Shown: positions 53,681 through 63,538, numbered from the stretch's first letter. The stretch is 64,000 bases of DNA from Azospirillum sp. OGB3 (GCF_014192915.1 NZ_JACHYN010000001.1:124001-188000), one strand, 5' to 3'. Notes: generated by a model from the letters alone, not told the origin. Numbers and translations are program-made.

Positions 53681-54481
53681 TCACTCTGGTTTCGGGCCGC
53701 GCCGGCGACCCCGTTTTCCAATCTGACCCTCGGCCTTCCTGCCCGCCTCGTAGCGGTCCCACAGGTCCGGTCGCCGGGCCTGGGTGATCCGCTCCGCCTC
53801 GGCGAGCCGCCAGGCGCGAACCTTCTCGTGGTGGCCGGACAACAGGATGTCCGGAACCGACCGTTCCACACCCTGCCCGTCGGTCCAGACCGCGGGCCGG
53901 GTGTAGTGGGGGTATTCGAGCAACCCCCGTTCGAAACTTTCCTCGCCCGCCGTCTCCACATTGCCCATGACACCGGGGAGCAAGCGCACCACGGCGTCGA
54001 TCAGGCACAGGGCGGCGGTCTCGCCGCCGGACAGCACGAAATCCCCGAGGCTGACCTCCTCAAGGCCGTGCGCGTCCAGCACCCGCTCATCCACCCCTTC
54101 GTACCGGCCGCAGAGCAGGGTGACCACCGGGGTGGCCGCCAACTCCTTGACCAGCTCCTGGTCGAGCACCCGTCCGCGAGGCGACAGGTAGATCGCCCGT
54201 CCGCGTCCAGGAGTGCCCGGAGGACCCGCCGTCGCGGTCAGAGCCGCGTCCAGCACGTCGGGCCGCATGACCATGCCGGCCCCTCCGCCGAAGGGGGTGT
54301 CGTCGACGGAGCGGTGTTTATCGCGCGCGAACGAGCGAATGTCCACTGATTCCAACGCCCAGACTCCATTTTCCAGCGCCTTTCCCGCGAGGCTGAGCCC
54401 CAGCGGACCCGGAAACATCTCCGGGAACAGCGTCAGAACCTTGGCCGTCCAGACAAGAGAACCGGAAGCGCCGTGATTCAC
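53681..54481 (-). CDS. trmD: tRNA (guanine37-N1)-methyltransferase
   Basis: TrmD methylates G37 beside the anticodon using S-adenosylmethionine and so prevents frameshifting. The 266-residue protein has [38 protein letters not shown], the deep-knot SAM pocket [13 protein letters not shown] and [12 protein letters not shown], and the C-terminal [14 protein letters not shown]...[14 protein letters not shown]. The start is a GTG overlapping the rimM stop (GTGA), showing coupling. The Arg-rich C-terminus extends some 15 residues beyond the usual end. Confidence 0.97.
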   Translation of the reverse strand: MNHGASGSLVWTAKVLTLFPEMFPGPLGLSLAGKALENGVWALESVDIRSFARDKHRSVDDTPFGGGAGMVMRPDVLDAALTATAGPPGTPGRGRAIYLSPRGRVLDQELVKELAATPVVTLLCGRYEGVDERVLDAHGLEEVSLGDFVLSGGETAALCLIDAVVRLLPGVMGNVETAGEESFERGLLEYPHYTRPAVWTDGQGVERSVPDILLSGHHEKVRAWRLAEAERITQARRPDLWDRYEAGRKAEGQIGKRGRRRGPKPE

Positions 54482-55074
54482 GGGCGGGTTCCCTTGTTTT
54501 CAACGTCGTCTTCAGCGACATCCGCGCCCTCCGGCGCGCCCTCTCCGTACTTTTCCGCCTCGCCGTCGCGCGCTTCGATGACCGCGGGAAGATCGACCAC
54601 GACGCGGCCTCCCTTCACATCGACCACCGGAACGCAGGCGCGGGTGAAGGGCAGCATCTCCAGCGGCCCCGATTCCGTGCGGATCTCCAGCACGTCACCG
54701 GCTCCGAAGTCATACAGCGCCTTCACCGTGCCCCAGACGGTGCCGTCGGCGAGTTCCGCACGCAGCCCGATCAGGTCGGCGTGGTAGAACTCGTCCTCGT
54801 CCTCCGTCTCGGGCAGGGCGGAACGGTCCACATAGAGCCGGACACCGGTCAGCTCCTGCGCCTGTTCGCGCGTGGCGATGCCATCGACGCGGACCAGGAA
54901 CAGATCCTTCATGGTGCCCTGAAGCGTCAGCGCGAAGCGCCGGGCGCCCCGCTCGTCCGAGAGGGGGCCGTAGGACGCCACGGCTCCCGGGTCCTCCGTG
55001 AAGCTTTTGACCTTCACGAGACCGCGGACGCCGTGCGCCCCGGCGAACTGGCCGACGCAGACTTTTGTGGACAT
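54478..55074 (-). CDS. rimM: Ribosome maturation factor RimM
   Basis: RimM binds S19 and helps assemble the 30S head. The 198-residue protein has [24 protein letters not shown] at the start and a PRC-barrel half ([21 protein letters not shown], then [18 protein letters not shown]). The C-terminal 25 residues are acidic and probably disordered. It lies between rpsP and trmD as in most proteobacteria, but the space to rpsP is enlarged by a palindromic element. Confidence 0.96.
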   Translation of the reverse strand: MSTKVCVGQFAGAHGVRGLVKVKSFTEDPGAVASYGPLSDERGARRFALTLQGTMKDLFLVRVDGIATREQAQELTGVRLYVDRSALPETEDEDEFYHADLIGLRAELADGTVWGTVKALYDFGAGDVLEIRTESGPLEMLPFTRACVPVVDVKGGRVVVDLPAVIEARDGEAEKYGEGAPEGADVAEDDVENKGTRP

Positions 55075-55104
55075 GGCTTGAGCGTGTGCGTTGCGGGGCG
55101 TTCT

Positions 55105-55225
55105 GCCCCCATCCCATCCTTCCCCCGCCGGGCGGGGGAAGGAGCTCTATCCCCTCCCCCGCTCAGCTTTCGTGCAAACCAAAGGTTTGCACGAAAGCTG
55201 AGCGGGGGAGGGTCAGGGTGGGGGC
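55105..55225. repeat. GC-rich palindromic element with a 29-base perfect hairpin
   Basis: The copy starts GCCCCCATCCC and ends AGGGTGGGGGC. Within it 55152-55180 and 55184-55212 are perfect inverted repeats of 29 bases around an AAA loop, centred on GCAAACCAAAGGTTTGC. It sits between rpsP and rimM in a translation-factor operon and would fold in the mRNA. The same core is present in the copy at 18801. Confidence 0.88.
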
Positions 55226-55242
55226 AAATCCGCCGATCCTTA

Positions 55243-55596
55243 TCAGCCCTCGGCGGCGGCCTTGGCGGCGGCCTCGGCCTTCAGACGCTCCTGCGCCTTG
55301 GCCTTCGGGGCGGACTTCTTCGGGGTCTCGCGGATTTCCGGCTTGGCGATCAGGCCGGCGTTCGCCAGGAACAGGGCGACGCGGTCCGTCGGCTGGCCGC
55401 CGACCGACAGCCAATGCTTGGCGCGCTCGGCGTCCAGGACGATGCGCTGCTCGTGCTCGCGCGGCAGCATCGGGTTGTAGGTGCCGATCTTCTCGATGAA
55501 GCGGCCGTCACGCGGGCTGCGGGCGTCGGCGACGACGATCGAGTAGAACGGGCGCTTCTTGGCGCCGCCACGGGCCAGACGGATCTTCAGGGACAT
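55243..55596 (-). CDS. rpsP: 30S ribosomal protein S16
   Basis: S16 helps fold the 5' domain of 16S rRNA. The 117-residue protein begins [20 protein letters not shown] and has [22 protein letters not shown], the usual N-terminal half, followed by [18 protein letters not shown]-terminal Lys/Ala-rich tail ([20 protein letters not shown]) is typical of alphaproteobacterial S16. It lies downstream of ffh (82 bases). Confidence 0.97.
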   Translation of the reverse strand: MSLKIRLARGGAKKRPFYSIVVADARSPRDGRFIEKIGTYNPMLPREHEQRIVLDAERAKHWLSVGGQPTDRVALFLANAGLIAKPEIRETPKKSAPKAKAQERLKAEAAAKAAAEG

Positions 55597-55678
55597 GGGA
55601 CAGTCGCTTCCTTGGTGTAGTCGCTTGGTGTGCGGTTGACGATAATCGCGCTCGTCGCGCGGTTGCTTTCGCCGGGGA

Positions 55679-57046
55679 TCAGTTCGGCCCCCGGAAATTC
55701 TTCGGCAGGAGGCTCTGCAGCCCGTGGCGCATCAGCCCCTTCTGCCCCAGCTTCTGCACCTGCTTCATCATGCCGCGCATGGTGTCGTACTGCTTGAGCA
55801 GCTTGTTCACCTCCTGCACGCTGGTGCCGGAGCCGGCGGCGATGCGCTTGCGGCGCGACGCCTTGATGAGCTCGGGGTGCTTGCGCTCCTTCTTCGTCAT
55901 CGAGGAGATGATCGCCTCCTGGCGCTTGATCACCCCGTCGTCGATGTTCGCGTCCTTGAGCTGATTCTTGATCTTGCCGATGCCCGGCAGCATGCCCATC
56001 AGGCCGGACATGCCGCCCATCTTGCGCAGCTGCTTGAGCTGGGAGGCCATGTCGTCGAGGTCGAAGCCCTGGCCCTTCTCCATCTTGCGGGCGAGCTTCT
56101 CGGCCTCTTCCTTGTCGATGGTCTCGGCCGCCTTTTCCACCAGCGACACCACGTCGCCCATGCCGAGGATGCGGCCGGCGATGCGGTCGGGGTGGAAGGC
56201 CTCCAGGGCGTCGATCTTCTCGCCCATGCCCAGCAGCTTGATCGGCTTGCCGGTGATCTGGCGCATCGACAGGGCGGCACCGCCGCGGGCGTCGCCGTCC
56301 ACGCGGGTCAGCAGGATGCCGGTGATGCCGACCTTGTCGTTGAAGTTGGTGGCGACCGTCACCGCGTCCTGGCCGGTCATGGCGTCGGCGACCAGCAGCG
56401 TCTCCGCCGGCCTGGTCGCGTCGCGCACGGCCGCGACCTCGGCCATCAACTCCTCGTCGATGGACAGGCGGCCGGCGGTGTCGAGCATGACCACGTCGTA
56501 GCCTTCGCGCCGGCCGGTCTCGATGGCGCGCCGCGCGATGGCGACGGGGTCCTGGCCGGGGACGATGGGCAGCGTGGCGACGCCGGTCTGCTCACCCAGG
56601 ACCTTCAGCTGCTCCTGGGCCGCCGGGCGGCGCACGTCCAGCGAGGCCATCAGGACCTTCTTGCGGTCCCGGTTCTTCAGGCGCAGCGCGATCTTGGCGG
56701 TGCTGGTGGTCTTGCCCGAGCCCTGGAGGCCGACCATCAGGATCGGCACGGGGGCGGCGGCGTTGAGGTTGATCTCCTCGCCCTGCCCCAGCATCTCCAC
56801 GAGGTTGTCGTGGACGATCTTGATGACCTGCTGGCCGGGGGTGATCGAGCGCAGGACCTCCTGGCCGATCGCGCGTTCCTTGACCTGGTTGACGAACTGC
56901 TTGACCACCGGCAGGGCGACGTCGGCCTCCAGCAGCGCCACGCGCACCTCGCGCAGCGCGGCGTTGACGTCCTCCTCGCTCAGCGCGCCGCGGCGGCGCA
57001 GCTTGTCGAAGATGTCGCCCAGGCGTCCGGTCAGGCCATCGAACAT
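55679..57046 (-). CDS. ffh: Signal recognition particle protein Ffh
   Basis: Ffh binds 4.5S RNA and signal sequences and delivers ribosomes to FtsY at the membrane. The 455-residue protein has an N domain, then the GTPase with [18 protein letters not shown] (P-loop), [28 protein letters not shown] and [10 protein letters not shown]. The Met-rich M domain ([20 protein letters not shown] and [31 protein letters not shown]) follows. It heads the ffh-rpsP-rimM-trmD-rplS cluster. Confidence 0.98.
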   Translation of the reverse strand: MFDGLTGRLGDIFDKLRRRGALSEEDVNAALREVRVALLEADVALPVVKQFVNQVKERAIGQEVLRSITPGQQVIKIVHDNLVEMLGQGEEINLNAAAPVPILMVGLQGSGKTTSTAKIALRLKNRDRKKVLMASLDVRRPAAQEQLKVLGEQTGVATLPIVPGQDPVAIARRAIETGRREGYDVVMLDTAGRLSIDEELMAEVAAVRDATRPAETLLVADAMTGQDAVTVATNFNDKVGITGILLTRVDGDARGGAALSMRQITGKPIKLLGMGEKIDALEAFHPDRIAGRILGMGDVVSLVEKAAETIDKEEAEKLARKMEKGQGFDLDDMASQLKQLRKMGGMSGLMGMLPGIGKIKNQLKDANIDDGVIKRQEAIISSMTKKERKHPELIKASRRKRIAAGSGTSVQEVNKLLKQYDTMRGMMKQVQKLGQKGLMRHGLQSLLPKNFRGPN

Positions 57047-57440
57047 GGGTCAGCGGTCCTCAGTTTCGGTCTCCATCCGCTCGAACGCGATCGGCTCAAG
57101 CACAAACGAGCCAGTGCGCGAAACTCGCGGACTGGCGGAGGTCCCCGGCGCACAGGCCAATGGTACCCGGTCGATGGCTCGACGGATGCAGGTCGGCGGA
57201 CCATACGCATCGCGAGGGGCGGAGTCAACAACCCAACGACCACGCCCCGCTGGACCCTCTTGCGCAACGCCCCGCGAAGGGCCACTATTTCCTTACACAA
57301 CCAAGGGCTTTGCGGCCCGGGAACAGCGCCCGCGATAGAACGCATTCGAGGCGTACTTGAATAAAGCGTTACCGATTGTTAACTTTTTCTTCGCGGCTCC
57401 CCTTTAGACTGTGCCGCGACTCCAACCCGGGATTTCCCTG
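57047..57440. other. Divergent promoter region between ffh and the pentapeptide-repeat gene
   Basis: No gene is seen in these 394 bases. The DNA becomes AT-rich at 57340-57400 (for example TTGTTAACTTTTTC), consistent with a promoter for the pentapeptide-repeat gene. The ffh promoter is presumably on the other side. I identify no operator. Confidence 0.5.
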
Positions 57441-58805
57441 ATGCCCCCCGCGCAAGGCTTCGGAACGAACACGCCGCGCACCAAGCTGACGCAGAGTCAG
57501 CTGAACACAATCCTGCTCCGCCATCAGGCTTTCCGGAAAAGCCAGCCCGGCGGTGTGCGCGCCAATCTGAAGATGCGCGACCTGTCGCATCTGGACCTGT
57601 CCGGCATCGACCTGTCCGACGCCGACCTGTCGGGGGCGAAGCTGTTCAGCGCACGGCTGACCCGGGCCAACCTGACCAACGCGAACCTCTACGCCGCCGA
57701 CCTGCGGCTGGCCAACCTGGAGAAGGCCGACCTGCGCCGCGCCGACCTGCGCGGCGCCTGCCTGCGCGGCGCCGTGCTGTCGGAAGCCATGCTGGTGGAG
57801 GTGGACCTGCGCGACGGCACGCTGCTGCATTACACGCCGTCGGGCGAGATGATGGCGCACAATTTCGAGGATTCCGTCCTTACGTCGGAGCTGACAGCGG
57901 CGGTCATCCGCGGCGCCGACCTGTCGCGGGCCAAGGTGGCCAACGCCTTCGTCATGCAGACCGACCTGACCGACGCGATCCTGCGCGGCACCAAGTTCAT
58001 GCGCGCGAACTTGACGAACTCCAACCTGACGGGCTGCGACCTGACCGACGCCGACCTGTCGGAGGCCAACCTGTCCGGCGCCCGGCTGTCCGGCGCGGTG
58101 ATGACCAACTGCGCCATCGGGCGCGCCAACTTCACCAACGCCAACCTGATCGGCGCCATTCTGGACGCGGCCCAGCTCCGCTCGCCCAACCTGTCCGCCG
58201 CGGTGATGGCGAAGGTTCTGGAGAATCCGGACGATGACCTGCGCAACATCCTGACCCTGCACCTCTCCTGGATCGACAGCGGCGGCAAGGACGGCAAGCG
58301 CGCCGACCTCTCGTCGCTCGACCTGTCGGGGCGCAACCTCGACGGCATCAACCTGTCGGCCGGCATCCTGCAATGCATCACGCTGCGCGGGGCATCCATG
58401 ATGGGCACTTCGCTGGCCATCGCCGACCTGTCGCTGTCGGACCTGCGCAAGGTGAACTTCACCAAGGCGGACCTGCGCGGCGTCAATTTCGAACGGGCGA
58501 CCCTGACCGGCGCGAACCTGACCGAGGCGCAGCTCGGCCCCGTGCACATCCAGGGATCGAGCAGCCACGTCTGGCGGGCCAACCTGCAGCGCGCCCGCAT
58601 GGGCATGGCCGTGCTGAAGGACGCCGACCTGCGCAAGGTGAACCTGTCCGGCGCCAACCTCGCCGGGGCGGACCTGCGCGGCGCCAACCTGAGCGAGGCC
58701 GACCTGACCGGCACCGACCTGACCGGCGCGGACCTCGACGGGACGGTTCTGGACGGCACCAGCCTGACCGACGCCATCGGGATCGAGGAGATGACCGGGA
58801 CCTGA
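57441..58805 (+). CDS. Pentapeptide-repeat protein
   Basis: The 454-residue protein consists largely of A(D/N)LXX pentapeptides, for example LDLSGIDLSDADLSGAKL, ADLRRADLRGACLRGAVL and ANLAGADLRGANLSEADL. These fold as a right-handed quadrilateral beta-helix. Two stretches break the repeats: one near residues 130-155 (TLLHYTPSGEMMAHNFEDSVL) and one near 250-290 (KVLENPDDDLRNILTLHLSWIDSGGKDGKR), so the helix is in three blocks. Some relatives mimic DNA and protect gyrase; for this one no function can be deduced. The ATG at 57441 is chosen. Confidence 0.9.
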   Translation: MPPAQGFGTNTPRTKLTQSQLNTILLRHQAFRKSQPGGVRANLKMRDLSHLDLSGIDLSDADLSGAKLFSARLTRANLTNANLYAADLRLANLEKADLRRADLRGACLRGAVLSEAMLVEVDLRDGTLLHYTPSGEMMAHNFEDSVLTSELTAAVIRGADLSRAKVANAFVMQTDLTDAILRGTKFMRANLTNSNLTGCDLTDADLSEANLSGARLSGAVMTNCAIGRANFTNANLIGAILDAAQLRSPNLSAAVMAKVLENPDDDLRNILTLHLSWIDSGGKDGKRADLSSLDLSGRNLDGINLSAGILQCITLRGASMMGTSLAIADLSLSDLRKVNFTKADLRGVNFERATLTGANLTEAQLGPVHIQGSSSHVWRANLQRARMGMAVLKDADLRKVNLSGANLAGADLRGANLSEADLTGTDLTGADLDGTVLDGTSLTDAIGIEEMTGT

Positions 58806-58818
58806 TCCGTTCGCGGAT

Positions 58819-59514
58819 TCAGGGCCGCCGTTGCGTCCAGGGGCCGGAGCGGTAGGCCGTGCGGACGTGGTTGATCAGCAGGTTGCGCGCGTCGATCAGC
58901 TGGGCCATGCGGTCGCGGCAGGCGACCACCCCGGTGTCCGGGTGATAGACCGGGGCCAGCTCGCGGAAGCGCTTCACCACCCGGTCCTCGTCGAAGCACC
59001 ACTCGTTGACGAAGCCGAACATCTGGGCGGCGTCGCGCACCTGCGTCAGCTTGCCGTCCAGCGGGCGGAAGGACACCCGCTCCAGCGCGTGGGCCAGCGC
59101 CTTGTTGCGGTAGGTCAGGGTTTCCACCGCCCCTTCCAGCCGCCCGGCCTCCTCGGCGGGCATCAGCCGGCAGCCGGGGTCGGCCAGCGCCAGCGCCGCC
59201 GCCAGAGCCCGGCGGATCGCCGCGTCGCCATGGCCGGGCGGCAACCGCAGGTCCAGCACCGTCCGCTCCGCGTCATCGTCCGGGGCGCCGGGGTCGGGCG
59301 TCCGCTCGGGCACCAGCAGCAGCGCCGCGGCGGTGAGCGCGGACAGGTCGGTGCCGCGCCGGGCGGCCAGACGGACCGCCGCCGCTGCGAAAGCGGGGGC
59401 GCAGGGAACCCGGTAGGGGATGGCGGGCGGAGCGCCGATGCTCCGGACCGACGGGAAGAACCCGGCGTCCGCTTCGGTCAGCGCGGCGAAGGGATAGCCA
59501 TCCGGAGCGGTCAT
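58819..59514 (-). CDS. Protein with C-terminal J-like domain
   Basis: The protein has 231 residues. The N-terminal 150 are rich in Ala and Leu and not recognised. The last 75 (LTQVRDAAQMFGFVNEWCFD, VVKRFRELAPVYHPDTGVVA, DRMAQLIDARNLLINHVRTA) have the helix-HPD-helix layout of a J domain, with HPD in YHPDTG. A J domain would stimulate an Hsp70 ATPase, so this may be a specialised DnaJ-type co-chaperone. The ATG at 59514 is preferred to a GTG four codons earlier. Confidence 0.6.
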   Translation of the reverse strand: MTAPDGYPFAALTEADAGFFPSVRSIGAPPAIPYRVPCAPAFAAAAVRLAARRGTDLSALTAAALLLVPERTPDPGAPDDDAERTVLDLRLPPGHGDAAIRRALAAALALADPGCRLMPAEEAGRLEGAVETLTYRNKALAHALERVSFRPLDGKLTQVRDAAQMFGFVNEWCFDEDRVVKRFRELAPVYHPDTGVVACRDRMAQLIDARNLLINHVRTAYRSGPWTQRRP

Positions 59515-59659
59515 GAGGGGCACCAACGCGTCGTGCGTGTGGCGCGACTCTAACGCAATCTCCGGATTCCGCGCAACGGCCCACCCCGTCGCAGGAGATG
59601 TAACACGAAGCCGGCGCTCCCCCGCCCGTCGGCGGTCATCCGGCCGCTCACCCGGCGGG

Positions 59660-60286
59660 TCAGCGGTGCATCATCGCGGGCTTGGCCGGCAGCTTCTGCA
59701 GCATGTCCTCGATGTAGGCCTCGTCGCTCTTGCCCGACATGGCGGCGAAGCCCTTCAGCATCTGGCTGCCGAAACTGAAGACACCGGTCAGGTCGATCTT
59801 CCAGGCCCCGCCCTCGCGCACGAAGTCGGCGGGCACCAGCGCCGGACGGTTGTCGACCATCAGGATCGCCGAGGCGCGGTCGCCGCGCACCCGCACCGGG
59901 CCGAGCCCGCTGCTGCCGATGACGTTGGGGCCGAGCCAGCCGTTCTTCATGCCGTGATCGGCCAGTTCGCCCAGCGACATGCGGCGCAGATCCGCCGGGG
60001 TGACGTAGCGGCGCAGCCCCATGGCGGCGAACTTCTCCGCCGGCTCCAGCTTGGCGAGACCGGCGTCGTTGCCGCTGCGGGCGACGCCGCGCACCTGCTC
60101 CAGCTTGTCGACCGACGCGCGGGACAGCAGCGGAACCACCGCCGCGCCGCGCTTCTGCGCCAGGGCGGAGCGGGCGCTTTCGAAGACCGCCGTGACCTCC
60201 CGCTCCTCCGGGGAAGCGGGCGGCGGGGCGGCAACAGCGGGAAGGGAAAGACCGAGGAACAACAGCAGCAGGGCCAGGGCGCGCAT
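59660..60286 (-). CDS. Secreted protein of unknown function (208 aa)
   Basis: A signal peptide (ALALLLLFLGLSLPAVAA) precedes a mature domain with VTAVFESARSALAQKRGAAVVPLLSRASVDKLEQV and PADFVREGGAWKIDLTGVFSF. It looks like an NTF2-like or related alpha+beta fold often found in periplasmic proteins. It lies 26 bases downstream of the DUF2336 gene on the same strand, so it may be the third gene of that operon. The function is unknown. Confidence 0.7.
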   Translation of the reverse strand: MRALALLLLFLGLSLPAVAAPPPASPEEREVTAVFESARSALAQKRGAAVVPLLSRASVDKLEQVRGVARSGNDAGLAKLEPAEKFAAMGLRRYVTPADLRRMSLGELADHGMKNGWLGPNVIGSSGLGPVRVRGDRASAILMVDNRPALVPADFVREGGAWKIDLTGVFSFGSQMLKGFAAMSGKSDEAYIEDMLQKLPAKPAMMHR

Positions 60287-60312
60287 GAACGGGTCCGTGT
60301 GGTGGCGCGGCG

Positions 60313-61656
60313 TCAGGCTTTCTCCTCGACTCCGAAGAAGGCGAGCTGCCAACGCATCTCGTCGTCGGACATCGGGTAAAGGACGCCTTCCTTTGCCATA
60401 AGCGCGGTTTTTGGCGGAATCTGGGCGATGCGCAATTGCACCTGCCGGGCGAAGCGCATCGACAGGCCGCAGCGCCACACCAGGGAGGTGACGGCGCGCG
60501 GGGCGTGGGTGCCGATGATGCGGTCGATGATCGGCATCGGAAGCTGCGCCAGCTCGCCCAGCCCGGCCAGGACGAAGGCGCGGTCGCCCTCCGCCAGCGC
60601 GCCTTCCAGCAGCTTCTCCGTCAGCTTGCCTTCCTTGTTCAGCCGGGCCGCCTTGTCGGAGGGGCGTTCGGCCGCCTTGTCCTTGTCGCCCGGCAGATGG
60701 CCAAGCTCCTCCTCCCCGAAATCGACGAGGCCGCGGGCCGCACCGGCTCCACCGCCGCCGTTGCCACCCGCCCCGCGGTTGACGCGCGCCCGCACGCCCT
60801 CGGCCAGGGCGCGGGCGGCGGCGGGGTCGAGGTCGGTGCGCTCCCGCAGGACCTTCAGCAGGTTGTCGGCGACGAAGCTCGCCAGACGCGCCACGGCGCG
60901 GGCCGGCAGGCGCGGCCGGCGCACCAGCGGGGCGTGCCAGGGCTCGTGCTGCGGTGCCTGGTCGAGGATGCGGTCCAGCGTCTCCTCGCGGATCTGCGCC
61001 GAGGGGTTGGCGAGCAGGGCGGTCATCGCCGCCTCGTCGTCGGCCCGCGCGATGGCGTCGGCGACGGAGGCCGAGATCTGCTTGCGCCCGGCGATCGCCG
61101 ACAGGGCGCCGGCCACCGGACCGCGCATGATGATGTCGGCCAGATCCTCGTCGGTCAGGATCGGCGAGAATTGCAGGACCGGGGCGCAGACCGACAGCTC
61201 CACGTCGCGGGCCAGCGTGTTGATGACGCCGTGCGGCGCGCCGGGCAATTCCTTCAGCGCCTCGGCCAGAATGCCGCGCACCTCCGTCGCCTGGTCGCGG
61301 GCCAGCGCCTCCAGGCACTCCAGCGTCAGCCGCTCGATCTGCGACGCCTGGTCGGCGGACAGGTCGGGCAGCAGCCGGGCGACCTTCTGGGCCAGGGCGC
61401 CGCGCACCGCGACCTCCCGGTCCTTGGCCAGCATCAGGTCGGCCTGCCGCGGCGTGCCGGCGTTGGTGGCGATCGCCTCCCGGACCTCCGCCGCGGTGTC
61501 GGCGGCCAGGAAATAGAGCAGCTCCGGCCGGGTCTCGGGCGACGCGGCGACGCGGCGACGCACCGCCGGGTCGGCGCTGCGCGCCATCTGCTTGGCCGCC
61601 TCGTAATCGGCGGGGTCGAGAAGCTGGGGGTCGGCGTGGTCGCCGCGGGTGGTCAT
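60313..61656 (-). CDS. DUF2336 domain protein (HEAT-like repeats)
   Basis: The protein has 447 residues. It is made of helical, HEAT-like repeats: AKQMARSADPAVRRRVAASP, AADTAAEVREAIATNAGTP, LAKDREVAVRGALAQKVARL, LARDVELSVCAPVLQFSPILTDEDL, typical of DUF2336 proteins of alphaproteobacteria. A Gly-rich linker (residues about 295-310) separates two halves. The start overlaps the stop of the upstream diguanylate-cyclase gene (ATGA), so the two are translationally coupled and probably act together. Confidence 0.86.
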   Translation of the reverse strand: MTTRGDHADPQLLDPADYEAAKQMARSADPAVRRRVAASPETRPELLYFLAADTAAEVREAIATNAGTPRQADLMLAKDREVAVRGALAQKVARLLPDLSADQASQIERLTLECLEALARDQATEVRGILAEALKELPGAPHGVINTLARDVELSVCAPVLQFSPILTDEDLADIIMRGPVAGALSAIAGRKQISASVADAIARADDEAAMTALLANPSAQIREETLDRILDQAPQHEPWHAPLVRRPRLPARAVARLASFVADNLLKVLRERTDLDPAAARALAEGVRARVNRGAGGNGGGGAGAARGLVDFGEEELGHLPGDKDKAAERPSDKAARLNKEGKLTEKLLEGALAEGDRAFVLAGLGELAQLPMPIIDRIIGTHAPRAVTSLVWRCGLSMRFARQVQLRIAQIPPKTALMAKEGVLYPMSDDEMRWQLAFFGVEEKA

Positions 61657-63347
61657 AGGGACGTCTCCGCCGCCATGACGGCGTCCGTGGGCAGCGGGGC
61701 GACGGCGTAATGGCCCTTTCCGCGCTTCTTGGCGTCGTACATCGCCGAGTCGGCGCGGTCGGTCAGTTCCTGCAGGGTCTCGCGCCCCACCCGGTGGACG
61801 GCGATGCCGATGGACAGCCCCAGCGGCTTGTCCGGCCCGGCGGAGAGATGGCGCAGAGCCGCCATGCCGGCCAGCAGCCGCTCGGCCACCGCCACGGCCT
61901 GCGCCTCGTCGGTGCGGCCCAGCCACAGGACGAACTCGTCGCCGCCCAACCGCCCCGGCAGATCGCCGGGCCGGACGCCGTTGGTCAGCAACCCGCCGAT
62001 GGCCATCAGCACGGCGTCGCCCTGCTGGTGGCCGTGCAGGTCGTTCACCGCCTTGAAGTTGTCGAGGTCCACATAGAGAAGCGCGGACGGCCCGGTGTCC
62101 GGGCGGCCGAGCACCTCCTCCAGCCGCTCGAAGAAGGTGCGGCGGTTGAACAGGCCGGTCAGCCCGTCGCGCTCCGACAGGCGGCGCAGCCGCTCCTGAT
62201 AGGCCAGATGCGCGTGGGCGATGCCGATGTGGTCGGCCACGCCGGACAGCAGCATCCGGTCCTCCTCGTCCCAGGGATCGGAGTCGTCGCCGCGCCAGAC
62301 CACCACCGCGCCGTTGACGGCCTGACGGTGTTCCGTCCGGGCGGCGAGCAGCCGGTTCGCCCCCAGGGTCAGCTCCCGCGCGTCCTCGCCGGCGGCGATT
62401 TCCTCCAGAACCGGCCGCGACAGGTCGGACAGCAGCTCCTCCGGGATCTCCGCGGCGAAATCGGCGGCCGGACGCAGGGCGCCGGTCTCCGTCGCGCGGT
62501 AGATGCGGCAGCCGTCGGCGCCCAGCGCGCGGGCGGTTTCCACCGCGGCGACGTGCAGCGCCTTCTGGGCATCGAGCTGGTCGCGCAGCGTGTGGACGAT
62601 GTGGGCGAGCATCTTCTCGCGGTTGCGCACCCGCGCCAGTTCGGCCGAGCGCAGCACCTGCTCCGTCGTCTCGCGGCAGACGCCGCGCGCGCCCATCCAC
62701 TCGCCCTGCGGGCCGAACAGCGGCACCGCCGACACGACGAAGCAGGCGGGCAGCTCATCAACCCGCTTCAGCCACAGCTCCGCCTGATCGACGGGGCGGC
62801 GGGTGTCGAACGGCAACGGCAGGTCGCCCCACTCGGTCACCGCCAGATCCTTGGGGTTGCGACCAATCAACGCATCGGGGGTGTAGCCCAGCGCTCCCTT
62901 GGGCGTGACGAAGACGAATCGCCCGTCGCTGCCCGTTTCCCAGGCAAAATCGCTCGAAACCTCGACGAGGTCCTTGTAGCGGCGGCGCGACTCGATCAGC
63001 GTCTGGCGGAGCTGCCGTTCCAGCGTGGCGTCGCGCCCCAGCAGAAGAATGTCCCCTCCGGGCAGCGGCGTGGCCGCCCATTCGACGATCATCACGCCGC
63101 GCGGCAGCTCCACCGGAAGGGAGCGAAGGCCCGGCGCGACGCTGCAGGTCGCCAGCCATCCCTGGATGTCCGCCAGCCAGCGCCCGCCGGCGGACAGCAG
63201 CTCGTCCGCGGCGGCGTTCGCCGCGGCAACCGCGTGAGCGGAATCCAGCCAGAGCGCCGGACCGGGGAAGGCGGCCAGGAGCGTGGGGGTCGGAAAGGCG
63301 CCGGGCGGGTTGACCGGCGGAACGTCGGATATGGGGTCTGCGGACAC
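61653..63347 (-). CDS. PAS-GAF diguanylate cyclase
   Basis: The protein has 564 residues with this start. A degenerate PAS-like region (to about 130), a clear PAS domain (RRRYKDLVEVSSDFAWETGSD, about 140-260), a GAF-like domain (about 290-400) and a GGDEF domain (about 405-555) follow in order. The active-site loop GRLGGDEFVLWLG is intact, and the inhibitory site RPGD lies five residues before GGDEF, so it should make c-di-GMP and be product-inhibited. The GTG at 63347 is a guess; ATGs near 63450 would lengthen it into the promoter of the opposite gene. Confidence 0.88.
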   Translation of the reverse strand: MSADPISDVPPVNPPGAFPTPTLLAAFPGPALWLDSAHAVAAANAAADELLSAGGRWLADIQGWLATCSVAPGLRSLPVELPRGVMIVEWAATPLPGGDILLLGRDATLERQLRQTLIESRRRYKDLVEVSSDFAWETGSDGRFVFVTPKGALGYTPDALIGRNPKDLAVTEWGDLPLPFDTRRPVDQAELWLKRVDELPACFVVSAVPLFGPQGEWMGARGVCRETTEQVLRSAELARVRNREKMLAHIVHTLRDQLDAQKALHVAAVETARALGADGCRIYRATETGALRPAADFAAEIPEELLSDLSRPVLEEIAAGEDARELTLGANRLLAARTEHRQAVNGAVVVWRGDDSDPWDEEDRMLLSGVADHIGIAHAHLAYQERLRRLSERDGLTGLFNRRTFFERLEEVLGRPDTGPSALLYVDLDNFKAVNDLHGHQQGDAVLMAIGGLLTNGVRPGDLPGRLGGDEFVLWLGRTDEAQAVAVAERLLAGMAALRHLSAGPDKPLGLSIGIAVHRVGRETLQELTDRADSAMYDAKKRGKGHYAVAPLPTDAVMAAETSL

Positions 63348-63538
63348 GGTGCGAACCTGAGACTGCGCGGCGCGGAGTATACCGGAAAAATGCGCATCCT
63401 TCCCGAATCTTTCTTCAGGCGGTCCAGATGGCTGCCATACGCAACCCATCATTGAACAGCCCCCCCGCCCCGGAGCGGAAACGGGCCATGCGGCGAAGCG
63501 GCTTGCGGGCGGACCGGCGAAGCCCCATTCTTCACCCC

